From: Aquamicrobium lusatiense
Lineage (GTDB): Bacteria > Pseudomonadota > Alphaproteobacteria > Rhizobiales > Rhizobiaceae
Direction: 5' to 3'
Assembly: GCF_014201615.1 (NCBI RefSeq)
Contig: NZ_JACHEU010000001.1
Span: forward strand, 124,001 to 188,000
Length of the DNA stretch: 64,000 nt
This document shows positions 8,360-16,048 of this stretch, piece after piece; position 1 is the first letter of the stretch; every line of letters starts with the position of its first letter. Made by a program: the position numbers and the translations under genes. The notes beneath the pieces were generated by a model. That model ran no database searches. It was not told the DNA's origin and saw only the letters and a program-made list of their open reading frames with translations.

Positions 8360-9597
8360 GACACCCTCCATTCGCCCGTCAGTAGCTTCTGCATCAGGCC
8401 GCGTTTCTGGCGGGTGAGGGCTTCGATTTCGGTATTGAGGGCGTCGAGGTCGGTCTGTGCCGTACGCAGCACCTCTGCGATGGCCCTCTGTTCGGCCAGC
8501 GCCGGGATCGGGAAGGGCAGTTTCGAGAACTCGCTCCATCGCAGACTGCCGCGCCTGTCCACGGAAGCGCTGGTGCGGACCTCGAAGATGTGCCGATAGA
8601 GCCCGGTCTTAAGGACGGCAAAGGCGTAGTCGGCATCCACTTTCTCCGGTGCGAAACGGAAGACTGTGTAGATGGGACTGACGACGCCGACGTCTGTCAG
8701 GTTCTGAAGGCCGATAGAGCCTTCCTCGACATGGTTGCTGGGAAAGCCGAAGTCGCCGCGCCAGATTTTCTTGTAACCTGACAGATCGGTGCTGAAGACC
8801 TGTTTCTTGAAGTATTCAAGCGATCGGACGAACCCGTCGTATTTCGAGCAGGACAGGACTTCATGCTGCTCTCCGTCGCCGTTCCGTTCGGCAATCTCGC
8901 GCGCCAGCTTGCCGATGGGCTTGGCGTCCCAGCTAGCGGGAAGCGTGAACCAGCGATGTCCGGTCACTTCGTCCGTTGTGCGGAAGCGATCCAGTTGGCG
9001 CGACCCGAAGACCAGAGAGTGGGTCAACGCGCGATGCCGCCGCAGCTTCGCCGCCCGCAGCGCCTCCAGCTTCTCGATGGCCTCGTCCCATGTCCGCAGG
9101 ATTTCGGCGATCTTGCGCTGTTCGGGGAGCGGGGGGAGAGAAAAGCAGAACTCGGACAGCGTATCCTGACTAAGGTTGTTGATGCTCGAGCCCCCTCCCA
9201 TTCGATGCAGATGCTCTTTGAACAGTGGTGACCGGACGAGCTTCGACGCAAAGCTGTGGTCGATCTCGTCAGATTTGACGCGTCCCCTGATCGTGAACCC
9301 TGAGAACGAAACAGGCTCGGTTATCCCGCTGACCAATACACAGCGACCGATCAACGCCTTGTTCCCGTTCGAGCGGACAAACAATAGGTCATCGTTTTTG
9401 AGAAGGTCATCTGGGTTGACCTTGCCATTGAGTGTGATCGATGGCGTCTCCGAGAAGTCGTTGAGCACTTCTTTGTCTTTGAAGTCGCCGACCCCGATGA
9501 CCTTGACCCGTTCACCTTGCGATGACTGCGTGAAGTTCATCCCATTTCGGAAGTCAAGAAGGTCCGCCAGGGATCTGCGTTTCCAGCCGTCAAGCAT
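8353..9597 (-). CDS. hsdS: Type I restriction-modification specificity subunit HsdS (full length)
   Basis: A 414-residue specificity subunit with two target-recognition domains, each followed by a conserved helical spacer. The first spacer contains LPPLPEQRKIAEILRTWDEAIEKL; the second contains the equivalent PALAEQRAIAEVLRTAQ and ends KRGLMQKLLTGEW. It defines the bipartite DNA sequence recognised by the HsdMS methylase and HsdRMS nuclease. The start at 9597 overlaps the RhuM-family stop by 8 bp; the frame stays open upstream but that part is a shadow of the preceding gene. It lies between the RhuM-family gene and the Kiwa-like pair. The recognition sequence cannot be read from the protein. 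Confidence 0.93.
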   Translation of the reverse strand: MLDGWKRRSLADLLDFRNGMNFTQSSQGERVKVIGVGDFKDKEVLNDFSETPSITLNGKVNPDDLLKNDDLLFVRSNGNKALIGRCVLVSGITEPVSFSGFTIRGRVKSDEIDHSFASKLVRSPLFKEHLHRMGGGSSINNLSQDTLSEFCFSLPPLPEQRKIAEILRTWDEAIEKLEALRAAKLRRHRALTHSLVFGSRQLDRFRTTDEVTGHRWFTLPASWDAKPIGKLAREIAERNGDGEQHEVLSCSKYDGFVRSLEYFKKQVFSTDLSGYKKIWRGDFGFPSNHVEEGSIGLQNLTDVGVVSPIYTVFRFAPEKVDADYAFAVLKTGLYRHIFEVRTSASVDRRGSLRWSEFSKLPFPIPALAEQRAIAEVLRTAQTDLDALNTEIEALTRQKRGLMQKLLTGEWRVSC

Positions 9598-10615
9598 CGT
9601 CGCCGCCCTTCTTCCGCTCCTTGGCGGCTTTCTCCATCTCCTCCAGTTGAGCGATATCAGCTTCATCCGCCGCCAGCGCCTCGGCGGCGCGGCGGTTGGC
9701 GTCGAACACCTCGAACCGCTCGACGGCCAGCTTCTGGGCAACGTCCATCCGAAGCCGCCCGGCATGGGCCAGCACGTCACGCTCGTTGAAGGACAAAAAG
9801 GCGTCGAGCTTGTCGGCCCATTCGGCCATGCTGACCGGGCGGCGGCGCCTCGCCTGGTCCTCGGCATAGTCGAGGTACATCACAACGATGCGGTTGAGTT
9901 CCTCGACCTCCTCGGCCTTTAGGTAGTTCTTGGCGGTCCCGACATCGCCCTTGCGAACGACCGAGCCTTTCCAGTTGGTCAGGCCCATGTTGGGGGCGCT
10001 GGGATCGCTGCGGTTCTCGATCAGTTCGGCGGCCGTCTTGCCCGTTACCGCCCAGAGCATCTTGTTCTGCACCTTCTTGAAGAAGGCCTGCGCCTGCTCG
10101 GACGTCTTGTCGTAATCGATGGCGGTCGTGTAGAGGTCGCGCACTTTCTGGTAGAAGCGCTTCTCCGAGGCGCGGATGTCCCGGATGCGGGCAAGCCACT
10201 CGTCGAAATAGTCCCATTGCTCGGCCTGCTTCAGCCGCGCATCGTCCATCGCGAAGCCCTTGACCAAGTACTCGCGCAGGACGGTGGTGGCCCAACGGCG
10301 GAACTGGGTACCGCGCGCCGAGCGGACGCGGTAGCCGACCGACAGAATGACATCGAGGTTGTAGGCGTCGACCTCGCGTTCGACCTGCCTCGAGCCCTCG
10401 GTTTGAACTATCCGGAATTTCCGGATAGTTGCCCCCGGATCGCACTCACCCTCGGCGAAAACGTTGCGGATGTGCTCGTTCACGGTGCGCACGTCCTTGT
10501 CGAACAGCTCCGCGATCTCCCGCTGGCTCAGCCAAACGGTCCCATCCACGGCCCGCAGGCCGATGGTCGCGGCGCCGTCCTTGGTGCTGTAAAGGATCAG
10601 TTCGCCCTCAGACAT
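9590..10615 (-). CDS. RhuM-family protein within the type I restriction operon
   Basis: A 341-residue member of the RhuM family (first described from a Salmonella pathogenicity island). The N-terminus shows the typical LYSTKDGAATIGLRA, WLSQREIAELFD and VNEHIRNVF blocks, then YNLDVILSVGYRV and QFRRWATTVL; a long helical C-terminus ends in a charged Lys/Arg/Glu tail. Members are often encoded between hsdM and hsdS, but no molecular function is established; a DNA-binding or regulatory role is plausible from the N-terminal helix-turn-helix-like block. It overlaps hsdM by 8 bp and hsdS by 8 bp. Confidence 0.85.
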   Translation of the reverse strand: MSEGELILYSTKDGAATIGLRAVDGTVWLSQREIAELFDKDVRTVNEHIRNVFAEGECDPGATIRKFRIVQTEGSRQVEREVDAYNLDVILSVGYRVRSARGTQFRRWATTVLREYLVKGFAMDDARLKQAEQWDYFDEWLARIRDIRASEKRFYQKVRDLYTTAIDYDKTSEQAQAFFKKVQNKMLWAVTGKTAAELIENRSDPSAPNMGLTNWKGSVVRKGDVGTAKNYLKAEEVEELNRIVVMYLDYAEDQARRRRPVSMAEWADKLDAFLSFNERDVLAHAGRLRMDVAQKLAVERFEVFDANRRAAEALAADEADIAQLEEMEKAAKERKKGGDDA

Positions 10616-12125
10616 CGACGCCCAGTTCCTTCAGATAGCCGGCCATCCTGCCCCGCACCTCGACCAGCTCGGCCTCGATGGTGTTGATCTGCTTCTGCAA
10701 GGCGGCTACGTCGATTTCCTCCTCCGGCTCGAAGGTGTCGACGTAGCGGGGGATGTTGAGGTTGAAGTCGTTCTCGGCGATTTCTTCCGGGCTGGCGCGG
10801 TGGGAATATTTCTCGATCTCCGCCCGCGACGCGTAGGTTTCCAGCACCTTGTTGAGATGCGCCTCGTCCATCACGTTCTGGGTCTTGCCCGGCGTGAATT
10901 CCTTGCTGGCGTCGATGAACAGGACATCGCGACGGTCCTCGTTGCCACCGCCCTGTTCGCGAGAGCGGTCGAACACCAGAATGGCCACCGGAATGCCCGT
11001 GGTCGTGAACAGGTTGGCGGGCAGGCCCACCACCGCGTCGAGCAGGTTCTCCTCGATGAGCGCCTGGCGGATACGCCCCTCGGCCCCGCCCCTGAACAGC
11101 ACGCCATGGGGAACGATAACGGCCACCCGGCCGCTCTGACGCTTGGCGATCTCGATCATGTGGGTGATGAAGGCGTAATCGCCTTTGGACTTTGGCGGGA
11201 TGCCGCGCCAGAAGCGCTTGAACTGGTCGGTGTCCGCGTTCTCCGCCCCCCACTTGTCGAGGCTGAACGGGGGATTGGCCACCACTACGTCGAACTTCAT
11301 CAGGTGATCGCCCTCGACCAGCGCGGGGCTGTTGAGTGTGTCACACCACTCGATGCGCGCGGCGTCCTTGGCGTGGAGAAACATGTTCATCCGCGCCAGC
11401 GCCCAGGTCGCGCCGTTCACTTCCTGGCCGTAGAGGGCGAAGTTCTCGGACCCGACCTCTTCGGCCGCCCGGATCAACAGCGATCCGGACCCGCAGGCCG
11501 GGTCGCAGATCGTATCACCCGGCTTGGGAGCCGCCAGTTTGGCGAGCAGGCGAGAGACGGCAGAGGGCGTGTAGAACTCGCCGGCCTTCTTGCCTGCGTC
11601 CGAGGCAAAGCGTGAGATCAGATAGATGTAACACTCGCCGATAATGTCCTCGGTCACCCGGCTGGGGCGCAGGTCCAGCGCCGGCTTGGCGAAGTCCTCC
11701 AGCAGGTTTTTGAGCCGCCGGTTGCGGTCCTTCACGCGCCCGAGGTTGGCTTCAGAGTTGAAGTCGATGTTGCGGAACACGCCTTCCAGTTTGGCGCGGT
11801 TAGCGTCCTCGATCCGTTCCAGCGCGATGTTGATCCGTTCGCCGATGTTGGCCTCGTTCCGCGCTTCGTAAAGATCGTAGAAGCTGGCACCCTCCGGCAG
11901 AACGAAGCGCTCACGCTCTAGCCGCCGCCGGATCCGGGTCTCATCCCCGCCATACTGTTTGCGGTAGGTTTCGAGGTGGTCGTTCCAATGATCGGAGATG
12001 TACTTCAGGAACAACATCACCAGGATGTAGTCCTTGTACTGTCCGGCATCGACAACGCCCCGGAAGGTGTCGCAAGCGGCCCACGCCGTTTGGTTGACCT
12101 GTTGTTGGGTAAGCTGGTCGTTCAT
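10608..12125 (-). CDS. hsdM: Type I restriction-modification DNA methyltransferase HsdM
   Basis: A 505-residue N6-adenine methyltransferase. The N-terminal helical HsdM domain (FRGVVDAGQYKDYILVMLFLK type) is followed by the SAM-binding motif DPACGSGSLL and the catalytic NPPF (residues about 280-283, in VVANPPFSLDKW). With HsdS it methylates hemimethylated target sites and protects the host from HsdR. The ATG overlaps the stop of the upstream half-specificity gene (ATGA). Length and motifs are normal, so the enzyme is probably functional. Confidence 0.95.
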   Translation of the reverse strand: MNDQLTQQQVNQTAWAACDTFRGVVDAGQYKDYILVMLFLKYISDHWNDHLETYRKQYGGDETRIRRRLERERFVLPEGASFYDLYEARNEANIGERINIALERIEDANRAKLEGVFRNIDFNSEANLGRVKDRNRRLKNLLEDFAKPALDLRPSRVTEDIIGECYIYLISRFASDAGKKAGEFYTPSAVSRLLAKLAAPKPGDTICDPACGSGSLLIRAAEEVGSENFALYGQEVNGATWALARMNMFLHAKDAARIEWCDTLNSPALVEGDHLMKFDVVVANPPFSLDKWGAENADTDQFKRFWRGIPPKSKGDYAFITHMIEIAKRQSGRVAVIVPHGVLFRGGAEGRIRQALIEENLLDAVVGLPANLFTTTGIPVAILVFDRSREQGGGNEDRRDVLFIDASKEFTPGKTQNVMDEAHLNKVLETYASRAEIEKYSHRASPEEIAENDFNLNIPRYVDTFEPEEEIDVAALQKQINTIEAELVEVRGRMAGYLKELGVDV

Positions 12126-12727
12126 TGAGGCGTCTTTCCTTTCTTCGTCCTAGCCCACATCTTGCTCGTTCGTTCGACGAGGATCAGACTCATCATCTTT
12201 CTTCGTGCCTCGGCGACCATTTGGGAAAGTTCCCGCTCCCTTTCAGCCAGCTCATCAAAGGCGACTATTCTCTTCTGTGTCTCGATATCCGGCACATCGA
12301 GCTCAAGGTCGTCGAGGCTGGATCGAGGTATCATCCGGATGTTTGTGCCTCGTGCTGCGACGTCGAAGTGACGCTGCGCCGGCGGCTGATTGATCGCCCA
12401 AGCCAGAAATTCGGGCGTCACGACCTCAGGATTGGGACGAAGTATCATCAGAGGGAGAACAGCGAGGGCCGACTCGCTCAGCCGCTCGTCCAGAGCGGCA
12501 GCTGTATTTCGCTCGCCGCGTGATCGGAACACAACGTCACCCGCGCGTACAAAGTAGCGGTCTGCCACGCCTTCCAGTTGGACACGCGTAAGGCGCTCCG
12601 GATCAATGAGGCCTTCAGAGGTAAAGTCTCGCAATTGGATTGCCAGAACGCCCCCGGCCGCAGTCGGCTCCAATCTGCCGCGAGCAGTATAGCCGGTATG
12701 GATAGAGCAAAGTTCGGGAAGGCGCAT
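12122..12727 (-). CDS. Half-size HsdS-like specificity protein (single recognition domain)
   Basis: A 201-residue protein resembling one half of HsdS: a single target-recognition domain (GYTARGRL, AIQLRDF, GDVVFRSRGERN, then FDVAARGTNIRMIPRSSLDDLELDVP) and one spacer helix (ETQKRIVAFDELAERERELSQM). The start at 12727 is preferred over an upstream in-frame ATG at 12841 because a promoter and two operators lie between them. It is the first gene of the operon and overlaps hsdM by ATGA. It could dimerise into a second specificity unit, modify HsdM targeting, or take part in control. The split with the full hsdS four kilobases downstream is unusual. Confidence 0.75.
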   Translation of the reverse strand: MRLPELCSIHTGYTARGRLEPTAAGGVLAIQLRDFTSEGLIDPERLTRVQLEGVADRYFVRAGDVVFRSRGERNTAAALDERLSESALAVLPLMILRPNPEVVTPEFLAWAINQPPAQRHFDVAARGTNIRMIPRSSLDDLELDVPDIETQKRIVAFDELAERERELSQMVAEARRKMMSLILVERTSKMWARTKKGKTPQ

Positions 12728-12736
12728 AAGGAATCT

Positions 12737-12754
12737 CTGTAGGTCAACATACAG
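12737..12754. promoter_or_regulatory. Operator copy 2, CTGTA-N8-TACAG
   Basis: An 18-bp palindromic site (CTGTA, 8 bases, TACAG) placed 1 bp downstream of the -10 box of the restriction operon, over the expected transcription start. It matches copy 1 in both half-sites and spacing. A protein bound here would block transcription. Confidence 0.6.
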
Positions 12755-12755
12755 A

Positions 12756-12784
12756 GCAATACCTAATCCCAACTTCCGAGTCAA
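12756..12784 (-). promoter_or_regulatory. Promoter of the eight-gene restriction/Kiwa-like operon
   Basis: On the minus strand a consensus-like -35 TTGACT (12784-12779) and a -10 TATTGC (12761-12756) are separated by exactly 17 bp. The first start codon is at 12727, giving a leader of about 20 bases with only a weak GAGA binding site. Confidence 0.55.
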
Positions 12785-12792
12785 CGAATTTG

Positions 12793-12810
12793 CTGTAGGA
12801 GCACCTACAG
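12793..12810. promoter_or_regulatory. Operator copy 1, CTGTA-N8-TACAG
   Basis: An 18-bp site that is a longer perfect inverted repeat, GCTGTAGG-N4-CCTACAGC, 8 bp upstream of the -35 box. Its centre is 56 bp from that of copy 2, close to five helical turns. Together they look like sites for one dimeric regulator. Confidence 0.6.
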
Positions 12811-12999
12811 CGGGCCGCTCAACGGGCCATCCCCTGATCACCCGCCATCGGTCTTAAAACTGGGCGCGAAGCAGACACGTCACGGCTTACAGCCAGTTTA
12901 GCCGTCCTATGCTGATTTTGGAGGGGCATGGAGGGCTATGGAGTAGATGTAGTTCTCATCGCTATCCCGCATGGCCCGCCATGACCCCCTCTTAACATA

Positions 13000-13029
13000 T
13001 TGATTTAAAAGAATTTTACGCTTTATCAT
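13000..13029 (+). promoter_or_regulatory. Candidate promoter of the island integrase
   Basis: TTGATT (13000-13005) and TATCAT (13024-13029) are 18 bp apart in A+T-rich DNA just upstream of the integrase. The promoter lies outside the left 21-bp repeat, so excision would separate it from the gene. Confidence 0.4.
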
Positions 13030-13037
13030 TTCTCTTT

Positions 13038-13058
13038 TGGTACATTTTTTGGTACAAA
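13038..13058 (+). repeat. Left 21-bp direct repeat (candidate attL core)
   Basis: This stretch is identical over 21 bp to 21158-21178, in the same orientation. It contains GGTACATTTTTTGGTAC and sits 6 bp before the integrase start codon, the usual place for an attachment site. It is itself an imperfect tandem repeat of TTTTGGTACA. Confidence 0.7.
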
Positions 13059-13064
13059 GAGAGC

Positions 13065-14402
13065 ATGCGGAAGGCGACAACTCACGGCTTTAAGGCACGC
13101 TATCTCTATATCCGTGGCGATGGGAACTATCTCTATCGTCGGGCAATCCCTCCCGGCTATCGCATTCTGGCAAACAGAAGAAGCGAGTTCAAAGAGTCGC
13201 TCAGAACCAAAGACTATAATGTCGCCATCGTTCGATACGGCGAGACGCACAGCAAGTACGAGGCGATCTTTGATCAGCTCAGACGCGGCATTGCCCTTAA
13301 GGACCAGAAGGCCCCTACCCTTGATGAACTGAAGTCCAAAGCGGCTTCATACGGCCTTCTCTACAAATCTATAGACGCCCACATATCAAAGCCGGATCTG
13401 AAGGATATTGCCGCTCGTATCGGCAAGTGGCGTGAATTGGGAGAGCCGACCGGTCCCGAAATGGATGCCATCTTCGGATCTCTGCCTGACGAGACCACCT
13501 TGAGGCAAGTTCTTACCTTTTACGAGGAGCAGAACCGAGGCGACCTGATCGGCCTCACTTCCCGGGAAGTGAGCAAAAAGCTCACACCTGTCCGCAGTGC
13601 CGTTGATCGCTTCGTGACCTTCGCCAAGGCAGACATTCCCCTCAAAAACATCAACAAGGGCATGGTCAACGCCTACAGGTCCCACCTTATCCATCAGATC
13701 GAGACCGGAAGTATACAGGCGAATACGGCGAACAAGCTCCTGATGCATGTTCGGAAGATCATCACATTCTATATCAACAACATGGACACGGATTACTCCA
13801 ACCCATTTTTGGGAATCCGGCTGAAAGAGGAAAAAGCGGCTCGCCCTGCCTTCACCGTCACGTTCATCAAGACGAAATGGCTTTCGGGCAATCACTTCAC
13901 CTCCCTCAATGAGGAAGCTCGCGGTGCCCTGTTTGCAATGATCGACACCGGATGCGGACCGAAAGAGGTTTGCGGTCTGGCTCCAGAAGACATTCATGTC
14001 GAAGCGGAGATTCCCCACATCATCGTCCGCCAGAACCAGTACAGGAGCCTCAAAACCGCCCACAGAGGCCGCATCATCCCTCTGGTTGGTCAATCGCTGC
14101 TGGCTTTCCAGAAAAACCCAAATGGTTTCCCGTCGTACCGGCGGCCCACAGGCCAGGATGCTCTTTCAGGCGTGATCATGAAGCATCTTCGCAGCAACAA
14201 CCTCCTCGAAACAACGGGCCATACCGTATACAGCCTCCGCCACTTGTTTATGGACAGGATGAGGAAACATCAGCTCCCTGAAGAGCTTCAAAGTTATCTC
14301 ATGGGACACAAGCATCCAACCATGGGTGCTCACTACGGCTCAGGATATGAAACTTCACACGTGCTGTCGTATATGAAAAAATTGGAGTTAGACTGGAAAT
14401 AG
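13065..14402 (+). CDS. Tyrosine-type integrase of the island, Arg I replaced by Gly
   Basis: A 445-residue tyrosine recombinase of the DUF6538-like type common in Rhizobiales. The N-terminal arm/core-binding part is followed by a catalytic domain with Lys in LKTAHRGRIIPLVG, the HxxR-box variant YSLRH, the His of LMGHKH and the nucleophile Tyr in HYGSGY. The first catalytic Arg, usually in TGARPxEVCGL, is Gly298 here (TGCGPKEV; codon GGA at 13956-13958), which one base change from CGA explains. The gene sits next to the left repeat and should have catalysed island integration. Loss of Arg I normally abolishes cleavage, so the protein may be inactive. Confidence 0.88.
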   Translation: MRKATTHGFKARYLYIRGDGNYLYRRAIPPGYRILANRRSEFKESLRTKDYNVAIVRYGETHSKYEAIFDQLRRGIALKDQKAPTLDELKSKAASYGLLYKSIDAHISKPDLKDIAARIGKWRELGEPTGPEMDAIFGSLPDETTLRQVLTFYEEQNRGDLIGLTSREVSKKLTPVRSAVDRFVTFAKADIPLKNINKGMVNAYRSHLIHQIETGSIQANTANKLLMHVRKIITFYINNMDTDYSNPFLGIRLKEEKAARPAFTVTFIKTKWLSGNHFTSLNEEARGALFAMIDTGCGPKEVCGLAPEDIHVEAEIPHIIVRQNQYRSLKTAHRGRIIPLVGQSLLAFQKNPNGFPSYRRPTGQDALSGVIMKHLRSNNLLETTGHTVYSLRHLFMDRMRKHQLPEELQSYLMGHKHPTMGAHYGSGYETSHVLSYMKKLELDWK

Positions 14403-14472
14403 CAGTGTAAATTTGCCGATAAATAAGTTATATTAATACTAATGCTTCGGCAGAAACTGCCGCAAATGGATG

Positions 14473-14497
14473 GACCCGTGCGGCCGGGTCATTTTTT
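14473..14497 (+). terminator. Rho-independent terminator after the integrase
   Basis: The hairpin GACCCG-N6-CGGGTC is followed by six T residues, about 70 bp after the integrase stop. Confidence 0.75.
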
Positions 14498-14502
14498 AAG
14501 GA

Positions 14503-14679
14503 ATGAACGATAATTGCAACAAAGAGGAGCAAGAATGGCTTCTCGAGCATCTACCTATATTGGGCAACAAAGCAATTTTAAGCGGCAACCAGAAAGTTGT
14601 AGATCTGGTTAATTTCTACTGGCAGTTGACGCAAAGCCAATTGCAAGCCTCCAAGCCTTTATGGCGAGAGGCGGCCTGA
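14503..14679 (+). CDS. 58-residue hypothetical protein
   Basis: The frame from ATG 14503 encodes a Leu/Gln/Asn-rich helical peptide (for example QKVVDLVNFYWQLTQSQLQ), with composition like a real protein. The AAGGA before the ATG is too close to be a good binding site, and the terminator hairpin ends just upstream, so expression is uncertain. I do not recognise it. Confidence 0.3.
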   Translation: MNDNCNKEEQEWLLEHLPILGNKAILSGNQKVVDLVNFYWQLTQSQLQASKPLWREAA

Positions 14680-14704
14680 ACGATCACCACATTCGCGACT
14701 GATT

Positions 14705-14722
14705 GGTAGCCCTCGGGCTACC
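14705..14722. repeat. Inverted repeat GGTAGCCC-N2-GGGCTACC
   Basis: A perfect 8-bp-arm inverted repeat with a 2-base loop lies between the small frame and the HUH-like gene. No T run follows, so it is not an obvious terminator. Confidence 0.5.
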
Positions 14723-14846
14723 CGGCGGCGTTTGGGTGACTTCGCTCTCGGCCGCTGTCGGTGCTTTATATTTTTTTGCAACGGTCGTTAAATGCCTTAG
14801 CGACCGAAGTGATTTCTATTACTTATAGTCTATTTAGGTTATTCAT

Positions 14847-15545
14847 ATGAAAACATTCCACAATCACATCCCGCAGGGATATTCGGACAGTTCACTGTCC
14901 GAATCATTCAACAAATGGCTACCAGAGCTTTTCCTGAGAAAATCTGTTTTTGATAAACCCGATCTGGATCCGTCAAACAAGGAAATGATGTCTTCCTATC
15001 TGGAGCGACACCTGTACCTTGTCAGCATGAATCTTCGAGGAGGAATAGGAATAGTCTCCGACAAGAAGGCTCCTATAAGATCGGGCTTCCTTTTCGACAG
15101 CATCTATAAGGGCTGGTATCTGTCAGTCTGCAAGCGGCTCCTGGGCAAGAGGTACAATAAGAAATTTAATCGGCAGCCCTTCACCGTGGCCTTTCTGGAC
15201 GTAGAAGGGACAAGGTATTTTTCAGCCCCGTCAACTTTTCAGATGCCACATATTCACTCATTGATGCTGGTTCACCCGTCATCAGCCTCGCGATTTGAAC
15301 TGCTTTCCAAATCCGAGCAGTTCACGAAAATCAACGACACCCGTATTTCGGATATCGATATTCGGCAATTTCGTGATGATGGCCGGTTCATCGGACCGAT
15401 GATGACCTATGCTGCCAAGTTCACCCGCCAAACGCTCACCAATGGCCGGCCTGATAAAACTTGGTCAGCCTATCCCGACGTACAGAGCTTGCACTATCCA
15501 TTCTATCGGGTTCTGGATGGCGAGCAGAACGTTCAGACGGCGTGA
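14847..15545 (+). CDS. Unknown protein with HUH- and YxxK-like motifs
   Basis: A 232-residue protein without a membrane segment or signal peptide. I do not recognise the family with certainty. It contains a hydrophobic strand (VAFLDVEG, about 113-120), then MPHIHSLMLVHP with His135-Ile-His137, then MMTYAAKF with Tyr188 and Lys191. That order matches HUH endonucleases used in rolling-circle replication, conjugation and transposition, where two His bind metal and a Tyr attacks DNA. The stop codon lies inside the first of three hairpins, which could be its DNA target. Codon use is less G+C-rich than in the core genes. The HUH assignment is inference from two short motifs. Confidence 0.5.
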   Translation: MKTFHNHIPQGYSDSSLSESFNKWLPELFLRKSVFDKPDLDPSNKEMMSSYLERHLYLVSMNLRGGIGIVSDKKAPIRSGFLFDSIYKGWYLSVCKRLLGKRYNKKFNRQPFTVAFLDVEGTRYFSAPSTFQMPHIHSLMLVHPSSASRFELLSKSEQFTKINDTRISDIDIRQFRDDGRFIGPMMTYAAKFTRQTLTNGRPDKTWSAYPDVQSLHYPFYRVLDGEQNVQTA

Positions 15546-15655
15546 AACACTATAGATAATTCTGTTTCACGGCTAAGCCCATTTCGGCCACCTGATGTGG
15601 TCACTGGCACTCACATCAGACGATTTTTGAAACACTACATGGCTGTAGTGTTTCA
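15541..15655. repeat. Cluster of three inverted repeats (possible origin, operator or structured RNA)
   Basis: Three hairpins lie in 115 bp: CGTGAAACA-N13-TGTTTCACG (15541-15571), CTGATGTG-N12-CACATCAG (15592-15619) and TGAAACACTACA-N4-TGTAGTGTTTCA (15628-15655). The first and third share TGAAACACTA. None is followed by a T run on either strand. The cluster begins at the stop codon of the HUH-like gene and ends 30 bp before the convergent XRE gene. Confidence 0.6.
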
Positions 15656-15685
15656 TGCGGCATGGATCAGAAAGTCAGCATCCCT

Positions 15686-15946
15686 TCAGCCTGATCGCCG
15701 CCCCGGAGACAGCGTCGCCTTTGATCCTTCAACATCAACATTTGTCTCGAAAAAGTCTCTAATGTCGCAGTCCAGTGCCACTGCCAGCTTGGACAGTGTC
15801 TGCACGGTGGGATTTTTTGCGCCCCTCTCAATATGGCCGACGTACGCCCGCTCAACACCTGCGCGCAGTGCGAGCTCGTCCTGAGAAATGCCCTTCGAAA
15901 CCCGGATGCGACGCAGATTAAGCGCCAATAGCTCTTGTATCTCCAT
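15686..15946 (-). CDS. XRE-family helix-turn-helix regulator
   Basis: An 86-residue transcription factor whose helix-turn-helix spans about residues 8-62: LNLRRIRVSKGISQDELALRAGVERAYVGHIERGAKNPTVQTLSKLA pattern, split here as IRVSKGISQDELALRAGV and YVGHIERGAKNPTVQTL. ATG 15946 is preferred over GTG 15982 because the GTG lies inside the 22-bp palindrome upstream. It is divergent from the small recombinase operon with the palindrome between them, so it probably represses itself and perhaps that operon, as in prophage and island control circuits. Confidence 0.85.
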   Translation of the reverse strand: MEIQELLALNLRRIRVSKGISQDELALRAGVERAYVGHIERGAKNPTVQTLSKLAVALDCDIRDFFETNVDVEGSKATLSPGRRSG

Positions 15947-15977
15947 CAACTGACAAGAGCATGCCCACTTTTCTGTA

Positions 15978-15999
15978 ACCACGTTTGAAAAAACGTGGT
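15978..15999. promoter_or_regulatory. Perfect 22-bp palindrome, candidate XRE operator
   Basis: ACCACGTTT-GAAA-AAACGTGGT is a perfect inverted repeat with 9-bp arms in the divergent region between the XRE gene (start 15946) and the small recombinase (start 16049). Position and symmetry fit an autoregulatory operator. Confidence 0.6.
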
Positions 16000-16048
16000 A
16001 TTATCGGACACGAATCATGGTGTGAGTTGGGGCGCTTAGGGCGGTTTC

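Noticed and set aside
15628..15655. Perfect 28-bp hairpin as a rho-independent terminator
   Set aside because: Neither strand has a T run after the hairpin; on the minus strand an A run follows instead.
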